Origin: Halomonas eurihalina | Lineage (GTDB): Bacteria > Pseudomonadota > Gammaproteobacteria > Pseudomonadales > Halomonadaceae | Direction: 5' to 3' | Assembly: GCF_008274785.1 (NCBI RefSeq) | Contig: NZ_VTPU01000002.1 | Coordinates: 124,001-188,000, forward strand | DNA length: 64,000 bases | Shown here: piece by piece, positions 24,860-34,389 of the stretch | Layout: each line of letters starts with the position of its first letter | Position numbering within the stretch: the first letter of the stretch is position 1 | Notes under the pieces: model-generated | Told to the model about the DNA's origin: nothing | The model's input: the letters and a program-made list of their open reading frames with translations, nothing else | Databases searched by the model: none | Position numbers and translations under genes: made by a program

Positions 24860-25414
24860 ATGGAGACTCGCATGATGGATCATGAACACGGTTATGGCAT
24901 GGTAAGCCGTTTTTTCCACTGGCTCGTGGCACTGCTGCTGCTATGGCAAATGGTATCGGCGATGCTGCGCTTTGCCTTCGATGATACGCCCGTCGCCGAT
25001 TTCTTTTTCGGTTTCCACTTTTCCAATGGCGTGTTGCTGCTGTGCCTGACGCTGCTGCGCGGCATCTGGGGGCTGCTCAATCTCTCGCGTCGGCCGCCAC
25101 ATCGCCGCACTATCGAGCGCTTAGCGGCACTCGGCCATGTCTTGATGTATCTGCTGATGATCGCGGTTCCCACGATCGCGTTGATTCGCGCCTATGGTTC
25201 CGATCGGCCATTTTCGGCGCTCGGTATGCAGCTCTTTGCCGGCCAGGAGAGCGAAATCGAGTGGATGACGAACCTTGGTGGTCAGTGGCATGGCCTGCTC
25301 GGTTGGCTGCTGTTCGCCCTGATCGCCGGCCACATCGCCATGGCTCTTGTGCATACCTATGTCTGGAAAGAGCCTCTGATCAGCCGAATGACCAAGGGTA
25401 GCGACGCCCTGTAA
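24860..25414 (+). CDS. Cytochrome b561-family membrane protein
   Basis: A 184-residue protein with four transmembrane helices and conserved heme-ligand histidines (MVSRFFHWLVALLLLW; FFGFHFSNGVLLL; ALGHVLMYLLM; QWHGLLGWLLFALIAGHIAMALVHTY). It fits the bacterial CybB-type di-heme cytochrome b561, which oxidises ubiquinol or takes part in superoxide or exported electron transfer. The ATG at 24860 has AGGAG upstream; an open frame from 24812 is not conserved-looking. It is convergent with the metallo-hydrolase gene. Confidence 0.85.
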   Translation: METRMMDHEHGYGMVSRFFHWLVALLLLWQMVSAMLRFAFDDTPVADFFFGFHFSNGVLLLCLTLLRGIWGLLNLSRRPPHRRTIERLAALGHVLMYLLMIAVPTIALIRAYGSDRPFSALGMQLFAGQESEIEWMTNLGGQWHGLLGWLLFALIAGHIAMALVHTYVWKEPLISRMTKGSDAL

Positions 25415-25420
25415 CGGCCA

Positions 25421-25455
25421 CCGGTACCAACGGCCCGGATAGGCCGCTGGTCCGG
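25421..25455. terminator. Hairpin between convergent cytochrome b561 and MBL genes
   Basis: Arms ACCAACGGCC (25426-25435) and GGCCGCTGGT (25442-25451) pair with one mismatch, extended by outer CCGG/CCGG. It sits between two convergent stops and could act in both directions, but no clear T-run is present. Confidence 0.4.
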
Positions 25456-25466
25456 TTATTCCTGCC

Positions 25467-26375
25467 TCATTGAAAAAGGTCGAGGTCATCGGCGAGGACC
25501 ACTTCGCCGTCGTACTGGCTTTGAACCTCGTCGAGAACCGACTCGATCGGCGCCCCATAATGCAGGACATGGTAGAGCACCAGCAGGTTCGGCTCGGCTG
25601 CACCGGCAAGCTCGGCGAGTTCGTCGGTCAGCGTATGGGCATACTGGTGATAGGCCTGCCATTGCTCCGGCAGCGCTTCCCAACCGCGGCGGCTGATGAC
25701 TTCGTGAATTAGGATATCGGCGTTCGCGGCTTGGCGCCGGACTTCCTCGTTGATCGAAGTGTCGCCGGAAATGACGATGGTCTTGTCGGGTGTCGTGACC
25801 TTGTAGCCATAGGCCTTGTCCCAGTCGCCATGGGAAACGGGGAAGGCCTCGACCTTGATATCGTCCTTTTCGAACACGGTGCCGGAGGCGGTGATTTCCG
25901 TGACGTCGGCGTAGGCCGCATCGGGGTTGGTCACCGGGCTCTTGTCTTTCAGGCGAGTCTCGGTGTCGTCGGCCAGCATGGAATAGGCGCCTTCGCTCAT
26001 CGCCTGGGCGCCTTCGGGGCCGAAGACCTGAAGCTGATCGGTGCGGCGCCACCAGTAGGTGCCGAGCAGCTCGGGGAAATCCAGGATGTGATCGCTGTGC
26101 AGATGGGTCAGGAAGAGGTGATCGATATTGGTGGGATTCAGCGGCTCGATATCGAAGCGTTCGGCCGCCTGGGTCGCACGCTCCACGACGCCCGGGCCGA
26201 TATCGAAGACATACGCCTCGTCGTCGTGGATGACGGCAATGCCCGAGCCGGCTCGTTCTCCATCGGGGACGGGGGTGCCGGTTCCCAGCATCATGACCTG
26301 GGTATTCGCGAGGGCGGCGTGAGAAACGACCGCCGATAGGCCGAGCAGTGCCAGCGGGAGGATGGATTTCTTCAT
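25467..26375 (-). CDS. Exported metallo-beta-lactamase-fold hydrolase
   Basis: The 302-residue protein has a signal peptide (KKSILPLALLGLSAVVSHAALA) and the MBL zinc motif THLHSDHILD (HxHxDH), preceded by MMLGTGTPVPDGERAGSG and followed by VISGDTS and LLVLYHVLHYG. This matches the ribonuclease Z/arylsulfatase-like branch (AtsA/ElaC-like), in a periplasmic form. The substrate is unknown; sulfate or phosphate esters or lactones are possible. A PcaR-like 15-mer (26435-26449) lies 60 bp upstream, placing it in the candidate aromatic regulon. Confidence 0.85.
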   Translation of the reverse strand: MKKSILPLALLGLSAVVSHAALANTQVMMLGTGTPVPDGERAGSGIAVIHDDEAYVFDIGPGVVERATQAAERFDIEPLNPTNIDHLFLTHLHSDHILDFPELLGTYWWRRTDQLQVFGPEGAQAMSEGAYSMLADDTETRLKDKSPVTNPDAAYADVTEITASGTVFEKDDIKVEAFPVSHGDWDKAYGYKVTTPDKTIVISGDTSINEEVRRQAANADILIHEVISRRGWEALPEQWQAYHQYAHTLTDELAELAGAAEPNLLVLYHVLHYGAPIESVLDEVQSQYDGEVVLADDLDLFQ

Positions 26376-26434
26376 GGGCTGTTCCTTCTGGAGACGACGT
26401 CCAGAGCATGAGGGTGGGCCGAAGAGGGCATTGT

Positions 26435-26449
26435 GTTCATTATGCGAAC
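26435..26449. promoter_or_regulatory. PcaR-like 15-mer upstream of the MBL-fold gene
   Basis: GTTCATTATGCGAAC agrees with GTTCTCTATGCGAAC (20301) at 13 of 15 positions and with the pcaR/pcaB site at 11 of 15. It sits about 60 bp upstream of the metallo-hydrolase start. Confidence 0.5.
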
Positions 26450-26565
26450 TATTGTTTGCTCTTCGACCAAGATCCTAGCAAGCGTGGAACGGCCTGCAAT
26501 TCGACGAACGTGTGGGGTGGCACCTCGATGGGCAGTGCTAGGAGAGAAGCACGGTAGTAGCCGGC

Positions 26566-27480
26566 CTATTGTTGCTTGCGACCCGCTGCATCGGCTTCCT
26601 GGCGGCGGCGGAAGTCCTTGGGCGGCAGTCCCGTGAGTCGCTTGAAGAAGCGCGTGAAATAGGCTGGCTCGGAAAATCCTAGGCCTTCGGCCACTTCGCC
26701 GATGGTCAGGTTGGTATAGGTGAGCTGGCGCTTGGCTTCCAGCAATAGCCGCTCATGGAGCAATTGCAGGGCGCTGCGTCCAGCCAGGCGCCGGCAGAGC
26801 GTGTTGAGGTGAGCGCTGGTCACACCCAACTGTTCGGCGAAATGCTCGATGCTGGGCTGCTGGCTGAACTGAGCTTCGATCAGCGTCTGATAGGTCTGCA
26901 GGTGCTCCCTGGCCTTGTCCCGCTGGCGAGGGCGCGCGCGGGACGGTTGCCGAGCGGTCGTCTCGGCCAGTCGTGTCGTCTCGATGGTCAGCGCTTCCAC
27001 CAGGGCTTCCAGCAGGTGCGAGCGCCCCAGGGCGGGATGGCGATACTCGTCGTCGATCTGCTCGACCAGGGTAGCGATGCGCCCATGGTGCCGTGTCGTG
27101 CCCAACGCATGGGCATCGGGCTTCGACAGTACACCGGATTGGCTGTCCAGGTGGGCTTGCAGCCTTTCGACCAGCGGCCGCGACAGGGTGATGATGTGAC
27201 CCTGGGTATCCGGCGAGAAGTGGAAGCCATGAATGCTCATGGCCGGCACCACGATCAGCTGTGGGGCCTCGAGCGAGCGGTTGCCACCTTCCAGCTCCAG
27301 GGCCACTAGGCCTTCGGCGAGATACAGGAGGTGGCAGAGGTCGGCATGGCGGTGTGGGCGAATGCGCCAGTCATGACGACGGCTGCGCTCGGGGATCGAT
27401 TCGCAGTGCAGCAGATCAGGGGTCGGCCACTGGCGTGTTTCGCCATAGAGCTGGAAGACGGGCACGAGAGAATCGGGCAT
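26566..27480 (-). CDS. pobR: AraC-family regulator, probable PobR (pobA activator)
   Basis: About 304 residues with an N-terminal cupin-like sensor domain (HDWRIRPHRHADLCHLLYLAEGLVALELEGG) and a C-terminal AraC double HTH (about residues 195-295, PSIEHFAEQLGVTSAHLNTLCRRLAGRSALQLL ... LGFSEPAYFTRFFKRLTGLPPKDFRRR). AraC-type PobR proteins activate pobA with 4-hydroxybenzoate as effector in Pseudomonas and Azotobacter. It diverges from pobA across a 150 bp gap. I chose the ATG at 27480 with AGGA 6 bases upstream; a start at 27510 would add ten residues. The symbol rests on position and type. Confidence 0.85.
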   Translation of the reverse strand: MPDSLVPVFQLYGETRQWPTPDLLHCESIPERSRRHDWRIRPHRHADLCHLLYLAEGLVALELEGGNRSLEAPQLIVVPAMSIHGFHFSPDTQGHIITLSRPLVERLQAHLDSQSGVLSKPDAHALGTTRHHGRIATLVEQIDDEYRHPALGRSHLLEALVEALTIETTRLAETTARQPSRARPRQRDKAREHLQTYQTLIEAQFSQQPSIEHFAEQLGVTSAHLNTLCRRLAGRSALQLLHERLLLEAKRQLTYTNLTIGEVAEGLGFSEPAYFTRFFKRLTGLPPKDFRRRQEADAAGRKQQ

Positions 27481-27600
27481 GGGGCGTCCTGGCGGTGGGC
27501 CTACGACCAATGTAGGTAGTAAATGCCGGAAATGTCCAAATGGTGGTGTGGATATTGCCTTATACAGGCAGGCATTTCATTGAAAAATGCAAGTCATTGA

Positions 27601-28818
<1,218 letters not shown>

Positions 28819-29209
28819 CCAGAACCGAGCATTCTTCGATGTCATTCGCGAAGGCCGGGGGACTAAGCAAGGCAGTCTGTAGCTGCTGGCCGGGCGGCAT
28901 CGAGGCGAACGGTGATCCTCCGTGTGTGCAAAGAGCGTGGCTCGATCCTGGGCCAGTGGCGTCATGCCGCGCGTATCGCTGAGATCAATCCTGCCCATCG
29001 CCCGCTGCAACTATCTGCGTTTTCAGGCGGCCTCATGAAGAAGCAGGGGACATTCGCGAAGACCGGGGCCCAAAGGGGCTTTTCCCGCTGTCAGCCGAGC
29101 ATGCGTGCTCTGGATCGATGGCAGTGGTGCGTGACATCGTCGGCCGTACAGGGAGATCATATCGAACGTCGGGGCCGCTCCGCGCCCTACCGTGAGTCGA
29201 GGAATGGTG
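28819..29209. other. Gene-free region with an 18-bp direct repeat
   Basis: This 391 bp gap has no convincing gene. CATTCGCGAAGGCCGGGG (28843-28860) recurs as CATTCGCGAAGACCGGGG (29051-29068), 17 of 18 identical, 208 bp apart; each includes the palindrome TTCGCGAA. It may be a remnant of a mobile or repeat element. A promoter for the downstream M48 gene must also lie here. Confidence 0.5.
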
Positions 29210-29995
29210 ATGCGAGGATGGCTGGGACTCTTGTTGGGCCTGCTTCTGGCGGGCTGCGATCAGACGCCCACCGGTCGTCAGCAGTTGGCGCTGGTGCCCG
29301 ATACGCTGATGTCGCAGATGGGGGCGGATGCCTTCGAACAGATGCGCCAGCAGGGGCCTATCGCCACCGGGGCCACGATCAATCGGCGGGTGGAATGCGT
29401 GGCCGAGGCTCTGGTGGCCGCGGCGCGTCGCCGGTATCCGGAGGCGGAGATGCCCGACGACTGGCGGGTGGTGGTCTTCGATCGCTCGTCTCCCAATGCC
29501 TTCGCCTTGCCGGGCGGTCGCATCGGTGTGCATGCCGGCCTGTTGAGGGTGGCTGAATCACCGTCTCAACTGGCGGCGGTGATCGGGCACGAAATCGGAC
29601 ATGTCCTGGCCGATCATGGAAACGAGCGCATGACTCAGCAATTGGGCATCAAGGCGGCGTTGCTGCTGGTTGGCCTGCTGGGCGAGGGCGAGCTTGCTCA
29701 GGAACCGTTGCAGCGTGCGCTGGGCATCGGGGCTCGGTTGGGCATTGCCTTGCCCTTCAGTCGCACCCATGAGGAAGAGGCCGACCTGATGGGCCTGATG
29801 ATCATGGCCGAGGCGGGCTTCGATCCCGCCCAGAGCGTGGCGCTGTGGCGCAACATGGCCGTCGCCGGGGGCGACCAGCCGCCGGAATTCCTGTCGACCC
29901 ACCCGGCACACGAATCACGCATCGAGCTGTTGCAGAAACACCTGCCGGAGGCACGAGACATCCGTGAAACGGCGGCGCCTTCGACCTGTGCGTGA
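29210..29995 (+). CDS. M48-family metalloprotease, lipoprotein
   Basis: A 261-residue protein with a lipoprotein signal (RGWLGLLLGLLLAGC, lipobox LAGC, Cys16) and the zinc motif HEIGH (residues 127-131) followed by a downstream EEADLMGL glutamate ligand. It resembles the LoiP/YggG and BepA-like outer-membrane or periplasmic proteases used in envelope quality control. The ATG at 29210 has GAGGA about 7 bases upstream; in-frame GTG 29192 and ATG 29204 are less suited. Unlinked to aromatic catabolism as far as I can see. Confidence 0.9.
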   Translation: MRGWLGLLLGLLLAGCDQTPTGRQQLALVPDTLMSQMGADAFEQMRQQGPIATGATINRRVECVAEALVAAARRRYPEAEMPDDWRVVVFDRSSPNAFALPGGRIGVHAGLLRVAESPSQLAAVIGHEIGHVLADHGNERMTQQLGIKAALLLVGLLGEGELAQEPLQRALGIGARLGIALPFSRTHEEEADLMGLMIMAEAGFDPAQSVALWRNMAVAGGDQPPEFLSTHPAHESRIELLQKHLPEARDIRETAAPSTCA

Positions 29996-30072
29996 TGCCG
30001 CCCCTGGGGCGACAAGCCCGACATGGCCGGTTAAGGTGGCGAAGGCTTGTCTTCGCAACTCGGTAGTCGTCC

Positions 30073-30834
30073 ATGGATGATCATCTATCCCCCTTCCAGT
30101 TATTGATCCTGGTGCTGTCGATCTATGTGCTCGGCGCGCTGGCGGTGGACGTGTTGTTCACCCTGTCGCCCGAGATGTCGCGCCTGTTGCACTATATCGA
30201 TCTGTTCGTCTGCCTGTTCTTCTTTGCTGATTTCTGCATTCGTTTTCGAGCCGCGCGCGACAAGTGGCGCTTCATGCGCTGGGGCTGGATCGACCTGGTG
30301 GCGAGCATTCCCGCCGGCTGGCTGTTCGCCGGCCGCCTGGTGCGCGTTGTGCAGGTCATTCGTCTGCTGAGGGCGATCAAGTCGCTGCACATGATCTGGC
30401 GAGTGCTGTTCCGCAACCGCGCCAAAGGGTTCTTCGTCTCGGTCACCACGGCGACCCTGCTGCTGGTGGCCTTCGGTTCCATGACGATCCTGATGGTGGA
30501 AGGGCCCAACCCGGAGAGCAGCATCGACACCGCCGAGGAGGCGCTGTGGTGGGCCTTCGTCACAGTCACCACCGTGGGCTATGGGGACTATTATCCGATC
30601 ACCACACTGGGACGTATCGTGGCGGTCATGCTGATGGTCGCCGGGGTTGGCATGTTCGGCAGCTTCGCCGCCTATGTCGGCTCGCTGTTCGTCGAGGAAC
30701 AGGACGACGAAAACGCGCGTCAGCACCGCGCCAGTCGTGAGTTGATCCGCGACCTGTATGGCGAGATCCAGGCGCTTCGCCAGGAGGTCGCGGCCCTCAG
30801 GGATGAGCGTGATCCGCCCTCCGGCGAGCGTTGA
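30073..30834 (+). CDS. Voltage-gated potassium channel family protein
   Basis: The 253-residue membrane protein has six hydrophobic segments: S1-S4 with an arginine-rich S4-like helix (RLVRVVQVIRLLRAIKSL, about 88-105), then a pore loop with the selectivity filter TVGYGD (167-172) and a final helix, followed by a short coiled-coil tail (LIRDLYGEIQALRQEVAALRDE). This is the Kch/KvAP-like plan. Potassium flow is relevant to osmotic adjustment, but nothing local defines its role. Its stop codon abuts the natural end of catR on the opposite strand. Confidence 0.9.
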   Translation: MDDHLSPFQLLILVLSIYVLGALAVDVLFTLSPEMSRLLHYIDLFVCLFFFADFCIRFRAARDKWRFMRWGWIDLVASIPAGWLFAGRLVRVVQVIRLLRAIKSLHMIWRVLFRNRAKGFFVSVTTATLLLVAFGSMTILMVEGPNPESSIDTAEEALWWAFVTVTTVGYGDYYPITTLGRIVAVMLMVAGVGMFGSFAAYVGSLFVEEQDDENARQHRASRELIRDLYGEIQALRQEVAALRDERDPPSGER

Positions 30835-31737
30835 TCAGGGATAGCGTCCGGTCCGACGATTTTCCACCAGCACCTCCAGAATGGCGTTGGCTTCCTGCAT
30901 CACCGGCGAAGGGGGCTCACCCTTGCGTCGGCTGCAGATGATTGGCGTGGTGATGTGCTATTCGGCGAGGTAGGCGTAGCTGATGCCGTCTCGCTGCTGG
31001 CGCTTGACCTGCTCTGGAACCAGTGTGATACCCAGGTCCGAGACGACTAGACCGAGCGCCGTCTGCATCTCGTTGGCTTCCTGGGCGATCTTCGCCTTCA
31101 GGCCGCGTCGCCGGAACATGCCGAGCACCGTGTCGGCCATGCTCGGGCGCGGCGTGGCCGGGAACAGGATCAGCGGATACTCGGCCAGTTCCGCCATGCT
31201 CGGCGTGGTGCCTTCCAAGGGGTGGCCGTGGGGCATGGCCACCATCAAGGGCTCCTCGAAGAGTATTTCCTGCTCGATCTCGGGGTCGTCGATGCGCAGG
31301 CGTCCGAAGCCGATGTCGATGCGTCCCGCCTTTAGCGCCTGGATCTGCTGGATCGAGGTCAGCTCGACCAGCGTCAACTCCACGTCATCCTTTTGTCGCA
31401 AACCGCGTACCAGCAGCGGTAGTTGTCCGTAGAACAAGGAGGGCACGAAGCCGATGCCGAACAACTCGCGGTGGCTGCGGGCGATTCGCCGAGTGGCGGT
31501 GACTGTGGTGTCGACCTTTTCGAGTATTTGCAGCGCATGCTCATGGAAGAACTGGCCTGCTGCCGTCAGGGTCAGCCCTCGAGGGCCGCGTTCGAACAGT
31601 CTGGCACCGATTTCTGACTCCAACTGATTGATTTGTCGAGTCAAAGGGGGTTGCGCCATGTGTAATCTAGCAGCTGCTCGCGTCATGTTCAGCTCCTCGG
31701 CTGCGACGCAGAAGTAGCGTAGATGGCGTAGCTCCAT
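30835..31737 (-). pseudogene. catR: catR, LysR-family regulator of cat genes, interrupted by an in-frame TAG
   Basis: From the ATG at 31737 (GGAGG close upstream) the frame encodes 259 residues of a CatR/CatM-like LysR protein (MELRHLRYFCVAAEELNMTRAAARLHMAQPPLTRQ), then meets TAG at 30958-30960. The same frame goes on for 40 codons (HITTPIICSRRKGEPPSPVM ...) to TGA at 30835-30837. The extra part fits the end of the CatR effector domain and brings the total to 300 codons, near the usual 290-300. A CAG to TAG change would explain it. The shortened protein could still work, be null, or the stop could be a sequencing error. CatR normally activates catBCA with cis,cis-muconate. Confidence 0.85.
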
Positions 31738-31738
31738 G

Positions 31739-31753
31739 ATACCTCCAGGGTAT
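31739..31753. promoter_or_regulatory. CatR/CatM/BenM recognition site ATAC-N7-GTAT
   Basis: ATACCTCCAGGGTAT is an exact match to the ATAC-N7-GTAT recognition dyad reported for CatM and BenM. It lies in the catR/catB divergent gap and overlaps the catR ribosome site, as expected for autorepression together with catB activation. Confidence 0.75.
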
Positions 31754-31844
31754 GGCCAGGCACTCAAACCATATTGGTTCCCTGTGCGGCACGCAATCAG
31801 ACTGCGCCTTACACCTTCAGTCTGGTTTTGCATCGGGAGCCCAC

Positions 31845-32966
31845 ATGCCTGCCGTGATCGAGTCCATCGAGACCCTGCTGGTCGACCTGCCGACCATCCG
31901 ACCGCACAAGCTGTCGATGACCACCATGGCCTGCCAGACGCTGGTCATCGTGCGCATGCGTCATTCCGATGGCATTGAGGGCCTGGGCGAGGGCACCACC
32001 ATTGGGGGACTGAGCTACGGCCCCGAGAGCCCGGAAAGCATCAAGCTCCATATCGATACCTATCTGGCGCCGTTGCTGATCGGCGAGCCCTCCGGTGCCA
32101 TTAACCACCTGCGGGCTCGACTGGACAGCCAAGCTCGCGGCAACGCCATCGCCAAGTCGGCGCTCGAGACTGCGCTGCTGGATGCCCAGGGAAAGCGGCT
32201 GGGCGTGTCGGTGGCCACCTTGCTGGGAGGGAGCCGCCACGTGCACTTGCCGGTGCTCTGGACCCTGGCCAGTGGCGATACCCGCAAGGATATCGACGAG
32301 GCGGAGCAACGCCTCAATGACCGTCGCCACTGTGATTTCAAGCTCAAGATAGGCGCCAATGCCGTGGATGAGGACGTGCGCCACGTGGCCGCCATCAAAG
32401 CTGCACTGGGCGACCGGGCCGGCGTGCGGGTCGACGTCAACCAGGCCTGGGACGAGGCCACCGCGGTGCGCGGCATTGCCGCCCTGCAAGACGCTGGCGT
32501 CGAACTGATCGAACAACCCATCCCGGCCCGGGACCATGACGGGCTGGTTCGTCTGGCCGATCGATTCCGGGTACCGCTGCTGGCCGACGAGGCGGTGGCC
32601 GATGCCCGCGATGGCATGACGCTGGCCACGGCCGGCTTCAGCGGCGCCGTTGCCCTGAAGATCGCCAAATCGGCCGGGCCACGTGGAGCCCTGGCGCTGG
32701 CGGAGGTGGCCAGGGCGGCCGGCCACGGCCTCTACGGCGGCACCATGCTGGAGGGCACCATCGGTACCGCCGCCTCGTTGCACGCCTGGTCGACCCTGGG
32801 GGAATTGCGTTGGGGCACCGAAATGTTCGGCCCCCTGCTGCTCCGGGACGACATCGTGACCACGCCGCTGGACTACCACGAATTCGGCGTCGATCTGCCG
32901 TCTGGCCCCGGGCTCGGCCTCGCCCTCGATGAAGACAAGCTCGCCCACTACGCCCGCCCGGCGTGA
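31845..32966 (+). CDS. catB: Muconate cycloisomerase
   Basis: A 373-residue enolase-superfamily enzyme (MLE subgroup). It opens with PAVIESIETLLVDLPTIRPHKLSMTTM, typical of CatB, and has the catalytic KXK in FKLKIGA, the metal-ligand VDVNQAWDE and downstream E and D residues (ELIEQPIP; LLADEAVAD). It converts cis,cis-muconate to muconolactone. The ATG at 31845 has GGGAG 6 bases before it; upstream frame to 31752 covers the regulatory gap. It is the first gene of a catBCA-benABCD series transcribed on the plus strand. Confidence 0.95.
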   Translation: MPAVIESIETLLVDLPTIRPHKLSMTTMACQTLVIVRMRHSDGIEGLGEGTTIGGLSYGPESPESIKLHIDTYLAPLLIGEPSGAINHLRARLDSQARGNAIAKSALETALLDAQGKRLGVSVATLLGGSRHVHLPVLWTLASGDTRKDIDEAEQRLNDRRHCDFKLKIGANAVDEDVRHVAAIKAALGDRAGVRVDVNQAWDEATAVRGIAALQDAGVELIEQPIPARDHDGLVRLADRFRVPLLADEAVADARDGMTLATAGFSGAVALKIAKSAGPRGALALAEVARAAGHGLYGGTMLEGTIGTAASLHAWSTLGELRWGTEMFGPLLLRDDIVTTPLDYHEFGVDLPSGPGLGLALDEDKLAHYARPA

Positions 32967-33007
32967 ACGGACCCGTTTCAAGCATCCATGAGGATTGGAG
33001 GATAGAC

Positions 33008-33298
33008 ATGCTGTTTCAGGTGGAAATGACCGTGAAGTTGCCGCCGGACATGCCGGCCGAACAGGCCGCCGAGATCAAGGCGACCGAGAAGGCTTACTCC
33101 CAGGAGCTTCAGCGGGCCGGCAAGTGGCGCCACCTGTGGCGGGTCGCCGGCAGCTACTCGAACGTCAGCATCTTCGATGTCGACGACAACGCCGAATTGC
33201 AGGACATCGTCTCGAACCTGCCGCTGTTTCCCTACATGGCCATCAGCGTGAAACCGCTGTGCCGTCACCCATCGTCGATCCGCGACGACGACCACTGA
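33008..33298 (+). CDS. catC: Muconolactone delta-isomerase
   Basis: A 96-residue protein with the conserved opening MLFQVEMTVKLPPDMP and the core KWRHLWRVAGSYSNVSIFDV.. ending PLFPYMAISVKPLCRHPSS, matching CatC (about 96 residues, a decamer). It converts muconolactone to 3-oxoadipate enol-lactone, where the catechol branch joins the PcaL lactonase step. The start at 33008 has GGAGGA about 6 bases upstream. It follows catB by 41 bp. Confidence 0.96.
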   Translation: MLFQVEMTVKLPPDMPAEQAAEIKATEKAYSQELQRAGKWRHLWRVAGSYSNVSIFDVDDNAELQDIVSNLPLFPYMAISVKPLCRHPSSIRDDDH

Positions 33299-33353
33299 GC
33301 GGCGCCGACGGACGACATCACAAGAAAAACGACAATGACGAGGAGAGCACACC

Positions 33354-34328
33354 ATGAGCGTCACCATCTTCGATACCCCGGAGGTTCAGGACTTCCTGAA
33401 GACCGTCAGTGGACTCGAGCAGGCGGGCGGTAATGAACGAGCCAAGCAGATCATGCACCGACTGCTTTCGGACCTGTACCGACTGATCGACGACTTCGAT
33501 GTCACGCCCGAGGAATACTGGTCCACCGTCAGCCTGCTCAACGCCCTGGGCGGCGAAACCCAGTTTGGCCTGCTGTCGCCGGGCCTGGGATTCGACCATT
33601 ACCTGGACATGCGCCAGGACGCCATCGACGCCGAGGCCCGGCGTACCGGCGGTACGCCACGCACCATCGAGGGGCCGCTCTACGTGGCCGGCGCCCCGGA
33701 GACGGAAGGTTTCGCACGCATGGATGACGGTGAGGATCGGGATGGAGAGCCCATGTGGTTGACCGGCCAGGTACGAGGTACCGACGGTCAGCCGATCGCT
33801 GGCGCCAAGGTCGAGATCTGGCATGCCGATTCCAAGGGGGGCTACTCCTTCTTCGACCCGAGCCAGAGCGAGTACAACCTGCGTCGCACGATCTATACCG
33901 ACGCCGAGGGACGCTACACCGCGCAGAGCATCATCCCCTCCGGCTACGGCGTTCCGGAAGGCGCGCCGACCGATCAGGTGCTCAAGTCGCTGGGTCGCCA
34001 TGGCGAGCGTCCGGCGCATATCCACTACTTCATCTCGGCGCCGGGGCATCAGCATCTGACCACCCAGATCAACCTGGCCGGCGACCCCTACACCTATGAC
34101 GACTTCGCCTTTGCCACCCGTGAGGAACTCGTCGTCGAGGGCAGGCGCATCGAGGACGCAGAAGAGGCGAGCCGACGCGGTCTGGAAGGCCCCTTCACTG
34201 AAGTGACGTTCGATGTCGAGCTGTCGGTGACCGACGACCAGGCGCTGCAGCATCGCCACGCCCGCCCGCGTGCCAAGGAAGACGAGCAGGATCAGGCCAG
34301 CCAGCTGGCGGGTAGTGCCAGGGTCTGA
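33354..34328 (+). CDS. catA: Catechol 1,2-dioxygenase
   Basis: The 324-residue intradiol dioxygenase has an N-terminal helical dimer/lipid domain and the Fe(III) ligands Tyr164 (KGGY), Tyr198 (SGYG), His222 and His224 (RPAHIHYF), corresponding to Tyr164, Tyr200, His224 and His226 of Acinetobacter CatA. It opens catechol to cis,cis-muconate. Catechol comes from benzoate (BenABCD, directly downstream) or salicylate (42023). Gene order catB-catC-catA with ben following is known from Halomonas and some pseudomonads. GAGGAG lies 8 bases before the ATG. Confidence 0.96.
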   Translation: MSVTIFDTPEVQDFLKTVSGLEQAGGNERAKQIMHRLLSDLYRLIDDFDVTPEEYWSTVSLLNALGGETQFGLLSPGLGFDHYLDMRQDAIDAEARRTGGTPRTIEGPLYVAGAPETEGFARMDDGEDRDGEPMWLTGQVRGTDGQPIAGAKVEIWHADSKGGYSFFDPSQSEYNLRRTIYTDAEGRYTAQSIIPSGYGVPEGAPTDQVLKSLGRHGERPAHIHYFISAPGHQHLTTQINLAGDPYTYDDFAFATREELVVEGRRIEDAEEASRRGLEGPFTEVTFDVELSVTDDQALQHRHARPRAKEDEQDQASQLAGSARV

Positions 34329-34389
34329 TCTGCATCTGCTCCTGACAGGCTCCGACGACAAAGACGACAAGATATCGAGGTATTGGATC

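Noticed and set aside
28912-29556. Long plus-strand open frame (214 codons) across the pobA-M48 gap
   Set aside because: It overlaps the M48 gene in another frame, has no ribosome site or recognisable domain, and its composition is that of a shadow frame in high-G+C DNA.
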